A model generated the notes under the pieces. That model saw only the letters and a list, made by a program, of their open reading frames with translations, had not been told where the DNA came from and did not search any database. This document shows, in pieces, positions 40,851 to 48,995 of a stretch of DNA of 56,615 bases (within the stretch, counting starts at the first letter, position 1; every line of letters starts with the position of its first letter). The stretch comes from Streptomyces smyrnaeus (GTDB lineage: Bacteria; Actinomycetota; Actinomycetes; Streptomycetales; Streptomycetaceae): assembly GCF_017676345.1 (NCBI RefSeq), contig NZ_JAFFZM010000035.1:1-56615 (forward strand). The letters are read 5' to 3'. The position numbers and the translations under genes are program-made.

Positions 40851-41234
40851 ATGCTGGTAAAGAAAGTGATTGCACGCGCGATGGCCGTCGTGTTGATCGC
40901 GGCCGGAGGACTCACAATCAGCGCAGGCACCGCCATGGCTCACGACAAAACGTACTACTGGTCCATCGGGTGCGGAGTCGCCGGTGTGCAGGACTGCGGA
41001 GAAGCGAGGATCTACAAGAATCACCGAAAAGTCGCGTCCTGTGACATGACTAGGGACGGTATCGTGTTCGAGGTCAGGTGGACGCGCAGCGACGGTGTCA
41101 ACGGGAAGAATAGGGACAGTAGTGACCCCGGCTGCGATGTTCAGACCGCCCCCGCGGGCACATACATCACCTACTTTCAGCCGTGCCTGGACATGGGGTC
41201 CTACTACAAATGCGTAGATCGGATCCGCGCCTGA
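40851..41234 (+). CDS. Secreted Cys-rich small protein
   Basis: The 127-residue protein has a signal peptide (about 1-30, MLVKKVIARAMAVVLIAAGG, cleavage after GTAMA). The mature part has six Cys (CGVAGVQDC, SCDM, PGCDV, PCLD and YYKC), consistent with three disulfides. It contains a Tyr/Trp-rich start (HDKTYYWSIG). AAGGGGA lies just before the ATG. Such small secreted proteins can act as inhibitors, toxins or surface factors, but I do not recognise a family. Confidence 0.65.
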   Translation: MLVKKVIARAMAVVLIAAGGLTISAGTAMAHDKTYYWSIGCGVAGVQDCGEARIYKNHRKVASCDMTRDGIVFEVRWTRSDGVNGKNRDSSDPGCDVQTAPAGTYITYFQPCLDMGSYYKCVDRIRA

Positions 41235-41497
41235 TCACCGATCACGGCATGGGCAACTGACGGTCCGTGCGCCACTGCCTGGCACGATACGCCGATGAGC
41301 AGTACCCCGCCTGCGGCCGTCCCCCGACCTCAGCCGCTCGCCACGCTCGGAAAAATCGCCCTCGTGACTGCGGTGCGGCTGAGGGGCCCGCACGGGGTGG
41401 CTGTTCCGGTTTCACGGGTGTCAGCGTGCCCAAGTCACTCACCCTGCGCGGCGGCAAGCAGTAGCCTCATGCCGCGCGACGCAGTGGGGAGGGGCGG
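41235..41497. other. Intergenic stretch
   Basis: About 260 bases hold short random frames only. AGGGGCGG near 41485 is the ribosome binding region of the next gene. No clear promoter or hairpin was seen. Confidence 0.35.
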
Positions 41498-42172
41498 ATG
41501 CCGACGACAGTCCTGGGGTTCCGGCTCGGTCATGACGAGACCGGCCGCCAGCAGACGCTCATCGTGACGCACAACGGCCTGCGGCACGCCGCGCACGGCC
41601 GGTACGGAAAACCAGGTACCGTCTGCCGGCCCTCGCCGCCCTTTGGACAGCATCCGGTTCATGCTCAGATCGCTCGGCTGCGACAGGTGCACGCCGACCT
41701 GATGCGCCGCGGTTTCACCCGTGTTCTGATTCCGCCTGCTTGCGTGCGTCTGGAGGTGGACGAGCCGCCGCTGGCCGACCACCCCTACGGGCCCGGCGCC
41801 CCCGGTCCACACCGGGCGCTGGTCGAGGCGTTTGTCGGCGCCGCGCCTGCTGGTGCACGCGAGCTGGAGGAGGCCATCACCGACTTCTACGCGGCCATCG
41901 GTGCGCCGCGCCGTCGTACGACTTCCGGGTACACGCTGGCCCCCGCCTCCACGTCTCCGCACCTGGCACGTCCGTACCGTCAGCTGGCCGCAGGTCGGCT
42001 GATCGAGTGCGGCCGCGGGGCTCCCGTGGGCTACACGGTCACCCCTGAGAAAGTGCGGCTGCGGGTCGGCTCGGCCGAGCACCGGCTCACTCAGGAGCAG
42101 ATCGTCCAGTTGCTGGCTGACCTGACTGCGCTGCTGTACCTGCAGCGCGCTCGCCGCGCAGCGGGCCGCTGA
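41498..42172 (+). CDS. Unknown 224-residue protein
   Basis: The protein starts with VLGFRLGHDETGRQQTLIVT and has a central segment LMRRGFTRVLIPPACVRLEV, then VEAFVGAAPAGARELEEAIT and a C-terminal helical end (LTQEQIVQLLADLTALLYLQ). GGGGAGG precedes the ATG. Base and codon use are typical for the window, and the gene has no obvious homology to its neighbours. It ends 130 bases before the TTACCACG control region at 42.3 kb. I cannot name a family; a small DNA-linked regulator is only a guess. Confidence 0.6.
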   Translation: MPTTVLGFRLGHDETGRQQTLIVTHNGLRHAAHGRYGKPGTVCRPSPPFGQHPVHAQIARLRQVHADLMRRGFTRVLIPPACVRLEVDEPPLADHPYGPGAPGPHRALVEAFVGAAPAGARELEEAITDFYAAIGAPRRRTTSGYTLAPASTSPHLARPYRQLAAGRLIECGRGAPVGYTVTPEKVRLRVGSAEHRLTQEQIVQLLADLTALLYLQRARRAAGR

Positions 42173-42301
42173 GCCGCGCCAACGCACCGGCGCCTACCAG
42201 ACGGCCACTGGCCACACCAGGACGTACAAGCGCGGCCAAGGCTCGGCAGACGATCTCGGCGTGCAGGCCGCATGTCCGCCCACTCACCATGACGCCGTTC
42301 G

Positions 42302-42380
42302 CATACCACACCGCTTACCACGGGCGTCTGTGACGCAGTCGTGATCCCACCAGCCCTCTGCTGGAAAGCAAGGCGGTAAG
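42302..42380 (+). promoter_or_regulatory. Second TTACCACG control region
   Basis: CTTACCACG lies at 42314-42322, with a partial copy ATACCAC 12 bases upstream (42303-42309) and the inverted partial site CGGTAAG at 42374-42380. The 12-base spacing and the roughly 60-base distance to the inverted site match the region at 14246-14323. Both are followed by CGAAGAGT and a similar AAGGCA stretch. The gene here starts 77 bases later, at 42457. Confidence 0.6.
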
Positions 42381-42456
42381 TACCGCGCCGAAGAGTAAGG
42401 CACTGATCAACCGGTTCAGCGGCCCGTGCGGCCGACAAGGACGGAAGGCAGAGCCC

Positions 42457-42846
42457 ATGGCGCGTAAGACGTCTCCGCGGATCCTCACTGTCATGGCCGG
42501 GGTGCTCCTGGCCAGTCTCCTGGGTGGCACACCTGCTGCCGAGGCCAAGAGCAGCCATCACCGTGCGTGCAAACACCGCACCTGTTTGACCGTCTCGGTC
42601 GACAACAGGGGGCCAGGCACGAGGATCGTCGCCATCGATATCCGCAAGCCTCGGCACAAGCGCGTGCACGGCCGCGCTTGGTGGAGCTACCGCAAGCCCG
42701 GCGGCCGCACGCACAAGAGCAAGAACCTTCCGGTGTGGAACCACCGCGGCATCGCCGCCGCCTACACGTTCACCGACAAGCGGGTGCCGCACAAGACGCT
42801 GGTGTGCGCCAAGTTGGTCACCCGCAAGGTCTGCACCCGCGTGTGA
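42457..42846 (+). CDS. Basic secreted protein under TTACCACG control
   Basis: The 129-residue protein has a signal peptide (about 1-31, ending GGTPAAEA). The mature part is very basic: KSSHHRACKHRTCLTVSVDN, RKPRHKRVHGRAWWSYRKPG and HKTLVCAKLVTRKVCTRV, with four Cys. It may bind DNA or the wall. The promoter region shares TTACCACG sites with the transfer operon, so it may be co-produced with the transfer machine. CGGAAGG precedes the ATG. The family is unknown. Confidence 0.65.
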   Translation: MARKTSPRILTVMAGVLLASLLGGTPAAEAKSSHHRACKHRTCLTVSVDNRGPGTRIVAIDIRKPRHKRVHGRAWWSYRKPGGRTHKSKNLPVWNHRGIAAAYTFTDKRVPHKTLVCAKLVTRKVCTRV

Positions 42847-42976
42847 ACCGCCTGTGCTGGTCGGCTGCTTTCGGCGAAAGAGGCCAGGGCCGCCGAGCTC
42901 CCCTTTCCGCATCCAGGGCGCTGTGCTCTGGCTTCCCACCGTCCGTGTTTCCTTCAAATGTGCTCCGGAGAACCAC

Positions 42977-44005
42977 ATGGCCCCTCGTTTGGCTCCGCGC
43001 CGCTACGCCCCGCTTTCCTGTGCTCTCGCGCTGATTGCCCTCACGGCGGCCTGCAGCGGCTCCATGGAAGGAAGCGAGTCCAAGGCCGGAGAGGAACAAG
43101 CCTCGCGGCATGCCGCGGCGGGCGTCGTCAGCAGGGAACATGCGACAGGGCTCCTGGACCGGTACGTCTCGGTCAACAACCGGGCGAACAAGTCCCGGGA
43201 CGGCAAACTGCTTTCAACGGTCGAGGGCGGCGCCCTCCTCGAACAGAGCAAGGCCGACTACAAGCAGTCCGCCCTGGCGTCCACGAAGGAGAAGGCCGAG
43301 TACGGCGAGCCGTTCTACTACGTGGACCGCCGTTATTTCATTCCACGCAAGGGAAAGGCGAGCTGGTTTGCCGTCTCGGCGCGTATCAAGGATGACGACG
43401 GAAAGAGCCGGCGTCCCGTCCTTTTGGTCTTTGACCGGGAAGAGAAGGAGCCCTGGAAGCTCGTGGCGAGCGTGCAGGCCCCGAAGGGCCGCAACCTAGC
43501 GCCGGCCACGGACGAGGAGAGCTTTCTGCGGTCTGTCCCGGCCTCTGCTCGGCAAGGCGACATGGCGCCCGATCAGCTCAAAGCGGCGCTCACTCGGCTG
43601 TATACGAAGCGCGAGGTGGCCGCTTCGGGGTTCAAGCCGAACAAGCTGGCACGGGCGATCAACAAGTCGGCCCGGGACGCTGCCGACGGAGTCGGGGAGG
43701 GAGGTCGGATGCACTGGATGAGCGGGGGTACGCGGCACACGAAGACCTACGCGATGAAGACCCGCTCGGGGCAGACGCTCGCTGTCTTCGCCACGCCCGT
43801 GGACCGGACTGTCCGCGTCACCGAACCCGGGTACACCGTGAACCCGAACGAGGTCGAGCAGGTCTATGTCGGGGAGTCCGGAGCGCAGGGGTTTTTGACC
43901 TATTACCTGCACCAGTCCGTCGCGCTCATCCCGGCCAGTGGCAAGCCCACACTCCTGGGCAGCGAGTACAGCCTCATCGGCTGTGAGCGAGAAGACGGCT
44001 TCTGA
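42977..44005 (+). CDS. Lipoprotein, possibly DUF8094-like
   Basis: The 342-residue protein has a lipoprotein signal (about 1-26, ALALIALTAAC, lipobox TAAC). The mature part begins with a helical domain (LLDRYVSVNNRANKSRDGKL) and ends in a beta-rich domain with YAMKTRSGQTLAVFATPVDR and YLHQSVALIPASGKP, similar to what I recall of DUF8094 lipoproteins. GGAGA precedes the ATG; a longer open frame back to 42854 lacks a signal. It lies 131 bases after the basic secreted protein and could share its promoter. Confidence 0.65.
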   Translation: MAPRLAPRRYAPLSCALALIALTAACSGSMEGSESKAGEEQASRHAAAGVVSREHATGLLDRYVSVNNRANKSRDGKLLSTVEGGALLEQSKADYKQSALASTKEKAEYGEPFYYVDRRYFIPRKGKASWFAVSARIKDDDGKSRRPVLLVFDREEKEPWKLVASVQAPKGRNLAPATDEESFLRSVPASARQGDMAPDQLKAALTRLYTKREVAASGFKPNKLARAINKSARDAADGVGEGGRMHWMSGGTRHTKTYAMKTRSGQTLAVFATPVDRTVRVTEPGYTVNPNEVEQVYVGESGAQGFLTYYLHQSVALIPASGKPTLLGSEYSLIGCEREDGF

Positions 44006-44179
44006 CCCTTGGTGCCTCCGGGCCGTCGGCAGAGTGAGGTCAACCGCAGATGGTCGCCTTGGCCGGCCGGGCGCGATGCTCAGCCTTCGCGCCCGGCCGG
44101 ACTGGCCGTCGCGCCATACTGCTGTAGGTCCTGCTCCCGACGTCACGGTGGCAGCCCCTGTGCGCTCCCCCGCCCATTA

Positions 44180-44746
44180 CTACGTGCTGCTATCCGGTCG
44201 GACGGGGCGGAGCATCACGGAGAACACTGGTGAGTCGGGGAACGGCTTCTGGTCTCCGATCTTGCGGTAGCCCCATGCCTCGTAGACGGCTTGGACCGCG
44301 CCATCCCCGTTGGCCGGGTTCACCAAGAGCGTGACGCGCTCTTCGTTGCGACAACTGAGCCATGCCTCATGAAGCTGCCAGGCCACACTCCGGCCTCTCC
44401 ACGGCTTGCGGACAACGATCTCGTTCAACGCGACCGTGCGCTTGCCGTCCTCTGCTGTCCTCTCTTGGGGGAGCGGCGTGAGCATGCTGTTCCACCACTT
44501 GGTGTCGGGACCGAGGGCCGTGCCGAAGCAGAAGCCGACCGGTTCGCCGTTGTCGTATCCGAGCACCGCAGTCCAGCCAGGGCGGGACGCGTATGCGGAC
44601 AGCCGTTCATCGAAGCGCTCCACGTCGTAGAAGGGGCCGGTCAGCCCGAAGTCGTGGTGCCGCACCTCGACGTGAATGTCGAGAATCTGCTGTCGGATCT
44701 CTGGCAGATCCGCTGCAACGCAGTGCTTCACATCGACAGTGCTCAC
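44180..44746 (-). CDS. GNAT family N-acetyltransferase
   Basis: The 188-residue protein has the GNAT fold pattern: the strand GWTAVLGYDNGEPVGFCFG (motifs D/A region), LNEIVVRKPWRGRSVAWQLH (acetyl-CoA-binding loop with basic residues), LLVNPANGDGAVQAVYEAWG and YRKIG. It probably acetylates a small molecule or a peptide. The GTG at 44746 overlaps the end of the regulator gene by 4 bases, so the two are one operon and the pair reads as a self-regulated acetyltransferase cassette. Substrate unknown; no resistance-gene signature was recognised. Confidence 0.75.
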   Translation of the reverse strand: MSTVDVKHCVAADLPEIRQQILDIHVEVRHHDFGLTGPFYDVERFDERLSAYASRPGWTAVLGYDNGEPVGFCFGTALGPDTKWWNSMLTPLPQERTAEDGKRTVALNEIVVRKPWRGRSVAWQLHEAWLSCRNEERVTLLVNPANGDGAVQAVYEAWGYRKIGDQKPFPDSPVFSVMLRPVRPDSST

Positions 44747-46014
44747 AAGCCCCTCATTCCTTCGACGTAGCGGTCGGTCCACTCGATCACGACGGGGCTG
44801 CCTGCGGCCAGATGGGTCAGCCTGTGATCGAACGTACGGAGAAGTTTGAGGTTGCGGCCGGGCGGTGGTGGCCCGCCCTTCGCGGGGAGGAGCGGCAAGG
44901 CGGTGGCGACAGCTTGCTCAGCCTCGCCCTGTGCGAGCTGGGAGAGGGCAAGGTGGATGCTGTAGTAGGCGCGGTTGCGCCGGAACTCGGGCCGCAGCCG
45001 GGACAACGTCCTGTGAAGGCGGGCTTCTGATTCGTCATGCCGTCCGAGACGCCCCATGACGAGCGCGGCCAGGCCGTCCAGCTCGGCATCGTCGAAGAAG
45101 GACATCCATGCCGGCCGTTCGTCGTCCAGTTGGGCCCTCTCATACGCCTTCTCCGCGCGGTACAGGGTGCGCAGGGCTGCGGCGTCTTCCCCCACGGCAG
45201 AGAGGACGCCTGCCAAGCGGGCACTGGCCAGGGATCGAAAGAGGGCGTCCTTCCGGCACACGGCCGCGCTCTTCCCGGCCTCGGCTGCGGCCAGGGCGTC
45301 GTGCATGTTCTGTTGCTGGAAGGACAGCAGCGCTGCGTGGCCCCATAGACGGAGGTGCATTTCGCTGCTGCGCGAGTAGCCGGCCAGTGTCATCGCGGAT
45401 TGCAGGTGGCTTTGGGCACGCTCTGGCTTCTGGGCCTCGACGGCGGCCCACAGCGCTGTGCCTGTGAACGCCGCGGCCAGGTAGTACAGCCGTCGGCGGA
45501 CGCGTTCGGTGGCATGCCCCACGGCCAGCAGGTCTTTGGCATGCTGCATGTGTGCCAGGGCGCGGGTCTCCAGCTTGATTCCGCCCGCCCCCTGGTTGTC
45601 AGCTTGAATCAGCTCCGCGAAATTTCGCTCCAGCCGGTCCGCGTCGCTCATGCCCACCCGCGCCGTGCCGTTCGCCGAAGACACGGGGAGAAGAGCAGCG
45701 GCTGTGAGGGAAGCTGTAGCCGCGGTGATGGTCCGACGCCGCACTGGGTCCTCCGATGGTGATCGCTCTCGTGCAGCCGGAGGGGTGAAGCCCAACTCCT
45801 CTGCCGTCGCACCAAATTCTTCTTCGAGAACCTTGCGCTGTCTCTCCTGCGGCCAGCGAGTTTTTCCGGTCAGCCAGTTCCGGATGTGCCGGTCGGTGAG
45901 CTTGCCAGGCTGTCCCGTCAGCACACCGATCCGATGGTTGAGTCGGTCGGCCAGGTCGGCCTGGCCCATGCCTGCTCTCTCAAGCCGAGCTGCGAGGTGC
46001 GGGTTCCCCGTCAT
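44743..46014 (-). CDS. XRE-type regulator with TPR-like region
   Basis: The 423-residue protein starts with a helix-turn-helix domain (about 1-70, LERAGMGQADLADRLNHRIG and LTDRHIRNWLTGKTRWPQER). A Tat-like hydrophobic stretch follows (RRRTITAATASLTAAALL), then TPR-like helical repeats over the last 280 residues (LYYLAAAFTGTALWAAVEAQ, DALAAAEAGKSAAVC, LARLGRHDESEARLH-type patterns). This is the common Streptomyces helix-turn-helix plus TPR sensor type. The ATG at 46014 follows TACCGTTGCC; an upstream in-frame start at 46041 would add 9 residues. Confidence 0.72.
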   Translation of the reverse strand: MTGNPHLAARLERAGMGQADLADRLNHRIGVLTGQPGKLTDRHIRNWLTGKTRWPQERQRKVLEEEFGATAEELGFTPPAARERSPSEDPVRRRTITAATASLTAAALLPVSSANGTARVGMSDADRLERNFAELIQADNQGAGGIKLETRALAHMQHAKDLLAVGHATERVRRRLYYLAAAFTGTALWAAVEAQKPERAQSHLQSAMTLAGYSRSSEMHLRLWGHAALLSFQQQNMHDALAAAEAGKSAAVCRKDALFRSLASARLAGVLSAVGEDAAALRTLYRAEKAYERAQLDDERPAWMSFFDDAELDGLAALVMGRLGRHDESEARLHRTLSRLRPEFRRNRAYYSIHLALSQLAQGEAEQAVATALPLLPAKGGPPPPGRNLKLLRTFDHRLTHLAAGSPVVIEWTDRYVEGMRGL

Positions 46015-46322
46015 ACGGCAACGGTAGCGGCGCAACTCCATTGCGTGACACCTCGAAGGTAAAAATTTCCGGTCGTACGTCAGTGGATCGGGCCCACAAT
46101 TGCCTGTCCCCCGTATGCAGTTGCTCGGTTACCTGAGTGCGTGCCCCTTCCTCCGGCCGGCTGAGACGGCGCCGTGCTGGAGGACCAGGAGCACGCCCAA
46201 CCTCACATCCCCTGACGCAACCGTCCTACCGGAGGACTCATGTCCCTCTCCGTGCATCGAGCATCCACGGCCGCCACCAGCTCGCTGCTGTGGGCGACGG
46301 CTCCCTCCAGGGCGGGTATCCG
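46015..46322. other. Divergent intergenic region
   Basis: About 300 bases separate the leftward regulator from the rightward 46.3 kb gene. An A/T-rich patch (ggtaaaaatttccgg, about 46059) is the only likely promoter in it; on the reverse strand it would serve the regulator. The open frame on + that starts at 46137 has random composition before 46323. Confidence 0.4.
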
Positions 46323-46820
46323 GTGAGCGCCGTGGTGGCGAAGGAACGCTCCAGGATTGGTGCGGTTGTCCTGGACACAGCACGCCGACGCGTAGGAGTC
46401 GTCACACAGACGCCGGACGACGTGACCTCGACTCCGCTCTACTATCTGCGGCCCCTGCACGGCGGGCAGGAGTGGGAGGCGTCCGGTGACGGCTCCAGCC
46501 TGCACTCCGTCCCGGCCCCGGGTGATGTCCTGGCCCGGCTTCTGGCCGGCGAGCCGTCCGAGGACCCGATGGCCGACGTGCTGGTGCTCACCGCGGAAGC
46601 AGCCTGTGTGATCACCGCCCTGTGGGCGACGTCGGAGGGATGGCCCGAGACACAACGGGCCCCCATCCGCCAGGCGTGCCGGGAGCTCCGTGCGTACGTG
46701 GAGGACCTGCGAGCCCTCAAAGACTTCGTGCCGACCGACGCGCGAGCGCTGGCCCGGCGGCTGGCCCCTCTGCGGAACCGTCTTCCTCAACCGCCGCGGC
46801 CCGACTTCACCCGACTTTGA
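46323..46820 (+). CDS. Unknown protein, two-part
   Basis: The 165-residue protein begins with a small beta domain (SRIGAVVLDTARRRVGVV, then YYLRPLHGGQEWEA) that I recall from short actinobacterial proteins of the same pattern. The second half is helical (ADVLVLTAEAACVITALWAT and ACRELRAYVEDLRALKDFV). The start is uncertain: GTG 46323 has only GGGCGGG upstream and a GTG at 46332 is also possible. The downstream terminator suggests it is the end of a transcript. The role is unknown. Confidence 0.5.
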   Translation: MSAVVAKERSRIGAVVLDTARRRVGVVTQTPDDVTSTPLYYLRPLHGGQEWEASGDGSSLHSVPAPGDVLARLLAGEPSEDPMADVLVLTAEAACVITALWATSEGWPETQRAPIRQACRELRAYVEDLRALKDFVPTDARALARRLAPLRNRLPQPPRPDFTRL

Positions 46821-46989
46821 GAGCTGGCCGTCTCCGCTTTCACCCCCATGAGGGAGGCGGCCGTGAAGGGGGGCTTTCCGGACCCGCAGCGACCCCCGCT
46901 CTGGCATGCAGCGGGCGAGTCCCGGGCCGGGAAGCGGCGCCGCTCAACGTGCGTACGGCAGGCGAGAGCCGCACGCGGGAGTGAGTGCC

Positions 46990-47039
46990 CCGACCGCCGC
47001 CAAGGCCAGGCGTGGCGGTCGGCCCTCCCCCTTTTTTTT
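46990..47039 (+). terminator. Intrinsic terminator with T-run
   Basis: CCGACCGCC / GGCGGTCGG (46990-46998 / 47014-47022), with the loop also able to pair, is followed by a C-rich stretch and eight Ts (47032-47039). It is the only classic hairpin plus T-run noticed here. It lies 22 bases before the next start codon and may also act as an attenuator for the downstream genes. Confidence 0.7.
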
Positions 47040-47060
47040 CTCCCCCGAGAAGAGGACACC

Positions 47061-47507
47061 GTGTCTGCTCCACCCCCCGTTGCCACCCTCCGGCATCCCC
47101 CCGTCACCTTCCCCACTCCAGCGGCCCCCCAGCGGCGGGGCTTCGCGACTGACACGGAAACGATGGCCCGCACGTTGGCCAAGCTGCGCAGCTATCACAA
47201 CAGCGACCTGCCCACCTTGGACGAGATCCTGGACGCACTCGAAAGCGTCCTGGACGCTCACACCGACTTGAGCCCTGCAGACGCGCCGGCCGTTGCCGAG
47301 CGCCTGCACAGGGCCTTCCGCACCGTCGTGCACGCGGCATCGGCCCCAGGCTCCACCGTCGATGGTGGCGCGCTGACCCGTGCCCGGCGCGTCCTGTTCA
47401 GCCAGGAGCAGTGCCCCAAGGAGCCCGAAGCCGCCGTCGGCTACCTGCGGCGGCTGGCACTCGCCACAGAGGAACTGCTGACGGCGCTGGAGGCTACCTA
47501 TGAGTGA
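47061..47507 (+). CDS. DUF6415-like helical protein
   Basis: The 148-residue protein has a Pro-rich start (residues 1-25) and then a mostly helical region: MARTLAKLRSYHNSDLPTLD, ALESVLDAHTDLSPADAPAV and YLRRLALATEELLTALEATY. I recall similar small proteins listed as DUF6415, found near actinobacterial regulators, but the match is not certain. The GTG at 47061 follows AGAAGAGGAC; an in-frame ATG at 47163 is possible. The stop overlaps the next gene by 8 bases. Confidence 0.55.
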   Translation: MSAPPPVATLRHPPVTFPTPAAPQRRGFATDTETMARTLAKLRSYHNSDLPTLDEILDALESVLDAHTDLSPADAPAVAERLHRAFRTVVHAASAPGSTVDGGALTRARRVLFSQEQCPKEPEAAVGYLRRLALATEELLTALEATYE

Positions 47508-47952
47508 CCCGGTCCGCGGTCTGCTGACCCGGCAAGAGCAGCGCATCGTGGCGGGCGTCGCCGCTGGAACACGTGCCCAGCGGATGAGCCGGGGGGCCTG
47601 GGCGGGCGCAGCGTCCAAGCTGGGCACGGAGGATGACGCGCAACTGGTCGCTGCCGCTTTCTCCAGCGGCGCCATCGGGCATCCGTCCCGGACCGGGCCC
47701 ACTCCCCGTCTCACCCCGTCAGAGGGTGCGCTGGTGCACCTGCTGCTGCGGGGGCTACCAGCCGAGGACATCGCCCCTCAGGTGGGGCGGAGCATCAACG
47801 ACGTCAAGGCGAGCTGCCGCTCCCTGCAAGCGAAGCTCGGGGCCCGCACGCCCGCGCACCTGGTGACCCGGCTGCACGAGCGCGGCCTGTGCACCTGCCC
47901 GCAGAAGGACATCCCGCCGGCCGGGACCGCGGGCCCGGGAGCAGACCAGTGA
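47500..47952 (+). CDS. LuxR-type helix-turn-helix protein
   Basis: The 150-residue protein ends in a LuxR-like DNA-binding domain (about 75-130): LTPSEGALVHLLLRGLPAED followed by VGRSINDVKASCRSLQAKLG, which is the LuxR helix order. The first half (LLTRQEQRIVAGVAAGTRAQ) may be a second helix-turn-helix of the same type. No receiver domain is present. It overlaps both the previous gene (ATG at 47500) and the next (GTGA). It is likely the regulator of this local four-gene string. Confidence 0.65.
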   Translation: MSDPVRGLLTRQEQRIVAGVAAGTRAQRMSRGAWAGAASKLGTEDDAQLVAAAFSSGAIGHPSRTGPTPRLTPSEGALVHLLLRGLPAEDIAPQVGRSINDVKASCRSLQAKLGARTPAHLVTRLHERGLCTCPQKDIPPAGTAGPGADQ

Positions 47953-48200
47953 CGATGATGCCCGCCGATCTCGAGCGCATCATGCGTTCCGCTCTTCGGC
48001 CACCCCGTGGCTTCGCCCCTGCCCAAGCCGCTCCTACCTGCGCACGCTGCCGTCGCCCCGTGGCGCTGGACCGCATGACGATCAGCGAAAGCACCCCAGC
48101 ACAGGCCGCTGAAGATGCCTCCACCGACTTCTGGTTGCTCCTTCAGGGCGATTGTCCATGTTCCTCCACACCCGCTCGGAGCGCTCTTCGTGATCACTGA
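47949..48200 (+). CDS. Small Cys-containing protein
   Basis: The 83-residue protein has a CxxC (CARCRRP) near residue 31 and a CxC (GDCPCSS) near residue 70, separated by a helical segment (STPAQAAEDASTDFWLLLQG). It could bind zinc. The GTG overlaps the upstream stop and the last bases overlap the start of the next frameshifted gene. A similar CxxC-then-RMTIxE pattern appears in a remnant at 48.88 kb, so it may belong to a repeated family. Confidence 0.5.
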   Translation: MTMMPADLERIMRSALRPPRGFAPAQAAPTCARCRRPVALDRMTISESTPAQAAEDASTDFWLLLQGDCPCSSTPARSALRDH

Positions 48201-48863
48201 GTTCCGGCCCGTGCAGCGAGACGGCCGGACCGTGCCGTACATCACCCGCTGGGACAGCGAGCGAAACATCTCTGCCCAGCAGCTCCTCCTATCCTCCGAA
48301 CGCCTCTCCTACATCGAGGAAGACGCCGAGGACCGCGACCGGTCCGGTGTGCTGTACGAACGCACCTCGGGCGACTACGGCACCGGCAACCCCGAGTGGC
48401 GCCAAATCCGCCCCCTGCGGCAGCGGCACGCGATGACGGACCTGCTGTGCCAGGTCTGCGCCCAGCCCCCAGCCGGACGAAGAAGGGCTGGCTCTTCCTC
48501 ATCCCAGGGCGGGCAACCCCCACCGCCCTGGCGACGCTGGAAGGCCAGCCGACCACGCATCCGCCGCTGTGCCGGCCATGCGCCAAGACGGCCCTGGAAC
48601 AGTGCCCACGGCTGAAGCACGTCATCGCTGTCCGCGCGCGGAAGTGCCCGCTGTGGGGAGTGCTGGGCGTCGTCCACCTCCCCGCATCGCCCGGCATGCA
48701 CCACCCCGCGACCCGGCGCCTGGACGCAACCACCGTCCAGTACGGAACACGCACCCCAGGAGGGCTTCTCACCACCCGCTTCATCCTTGCGTCACAACTC
48801 CTGCGGCAGCTGCACCGCGTAACGGTCGTCGACCTGGACGCGGAACTCGCACTCGCCGCCTGA
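48190..48863 (+). pseudogene. Frameshifted unknown gene
   Basis: From the GTG at 48190 the sense reads ITEFRPVQRDGRTVPYITRW and continues to MTDLLCQVCAQPP, where the frame breaks. It goes on in another frame with SRTKKGWLFLIPGRATPTAL, HPPLCRPCAKTALEQCPRL and VVDLDAELALAA, to 48863. One extra C in the CCCCC run at about 48472 would restore one protein of about 224 residues. CQVC and CRPCA would then form a CxxC pair. A sequencing error in the homopolymer is the alternative. Confidence 0.6.
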
Positions 48864-48875
48864 GCTGCGGGGGGC

Positions 48876-48976
48876 TCCGTGTGCGCCGCCTGCGGCACCC
48901 CGTCTCCCTGGGCCGCATGACGATCCAAGAGCAGCCGCTCCGCGCCTGCGAAGACCACAAGCCCGTCCGGGCCTGA
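48876..48976 (+). pseudogene. Remnant of a small zinc-type ORF
   Basis: One frame gives VCAACGTP and another continues VSLGRMTIQEQPLRACEDHK and PVRA to a stop at 48976. Together they would be a CxxC-x-CxxH peptide of about 40 residues, related to the 83-residue protein upstream (RMTISES compared with RMTIQEQ). A one-base shift breaks it. Confidence 0.4.
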
Positions 48977-48995
48977 TGAAGGAAGGAACCGATCG

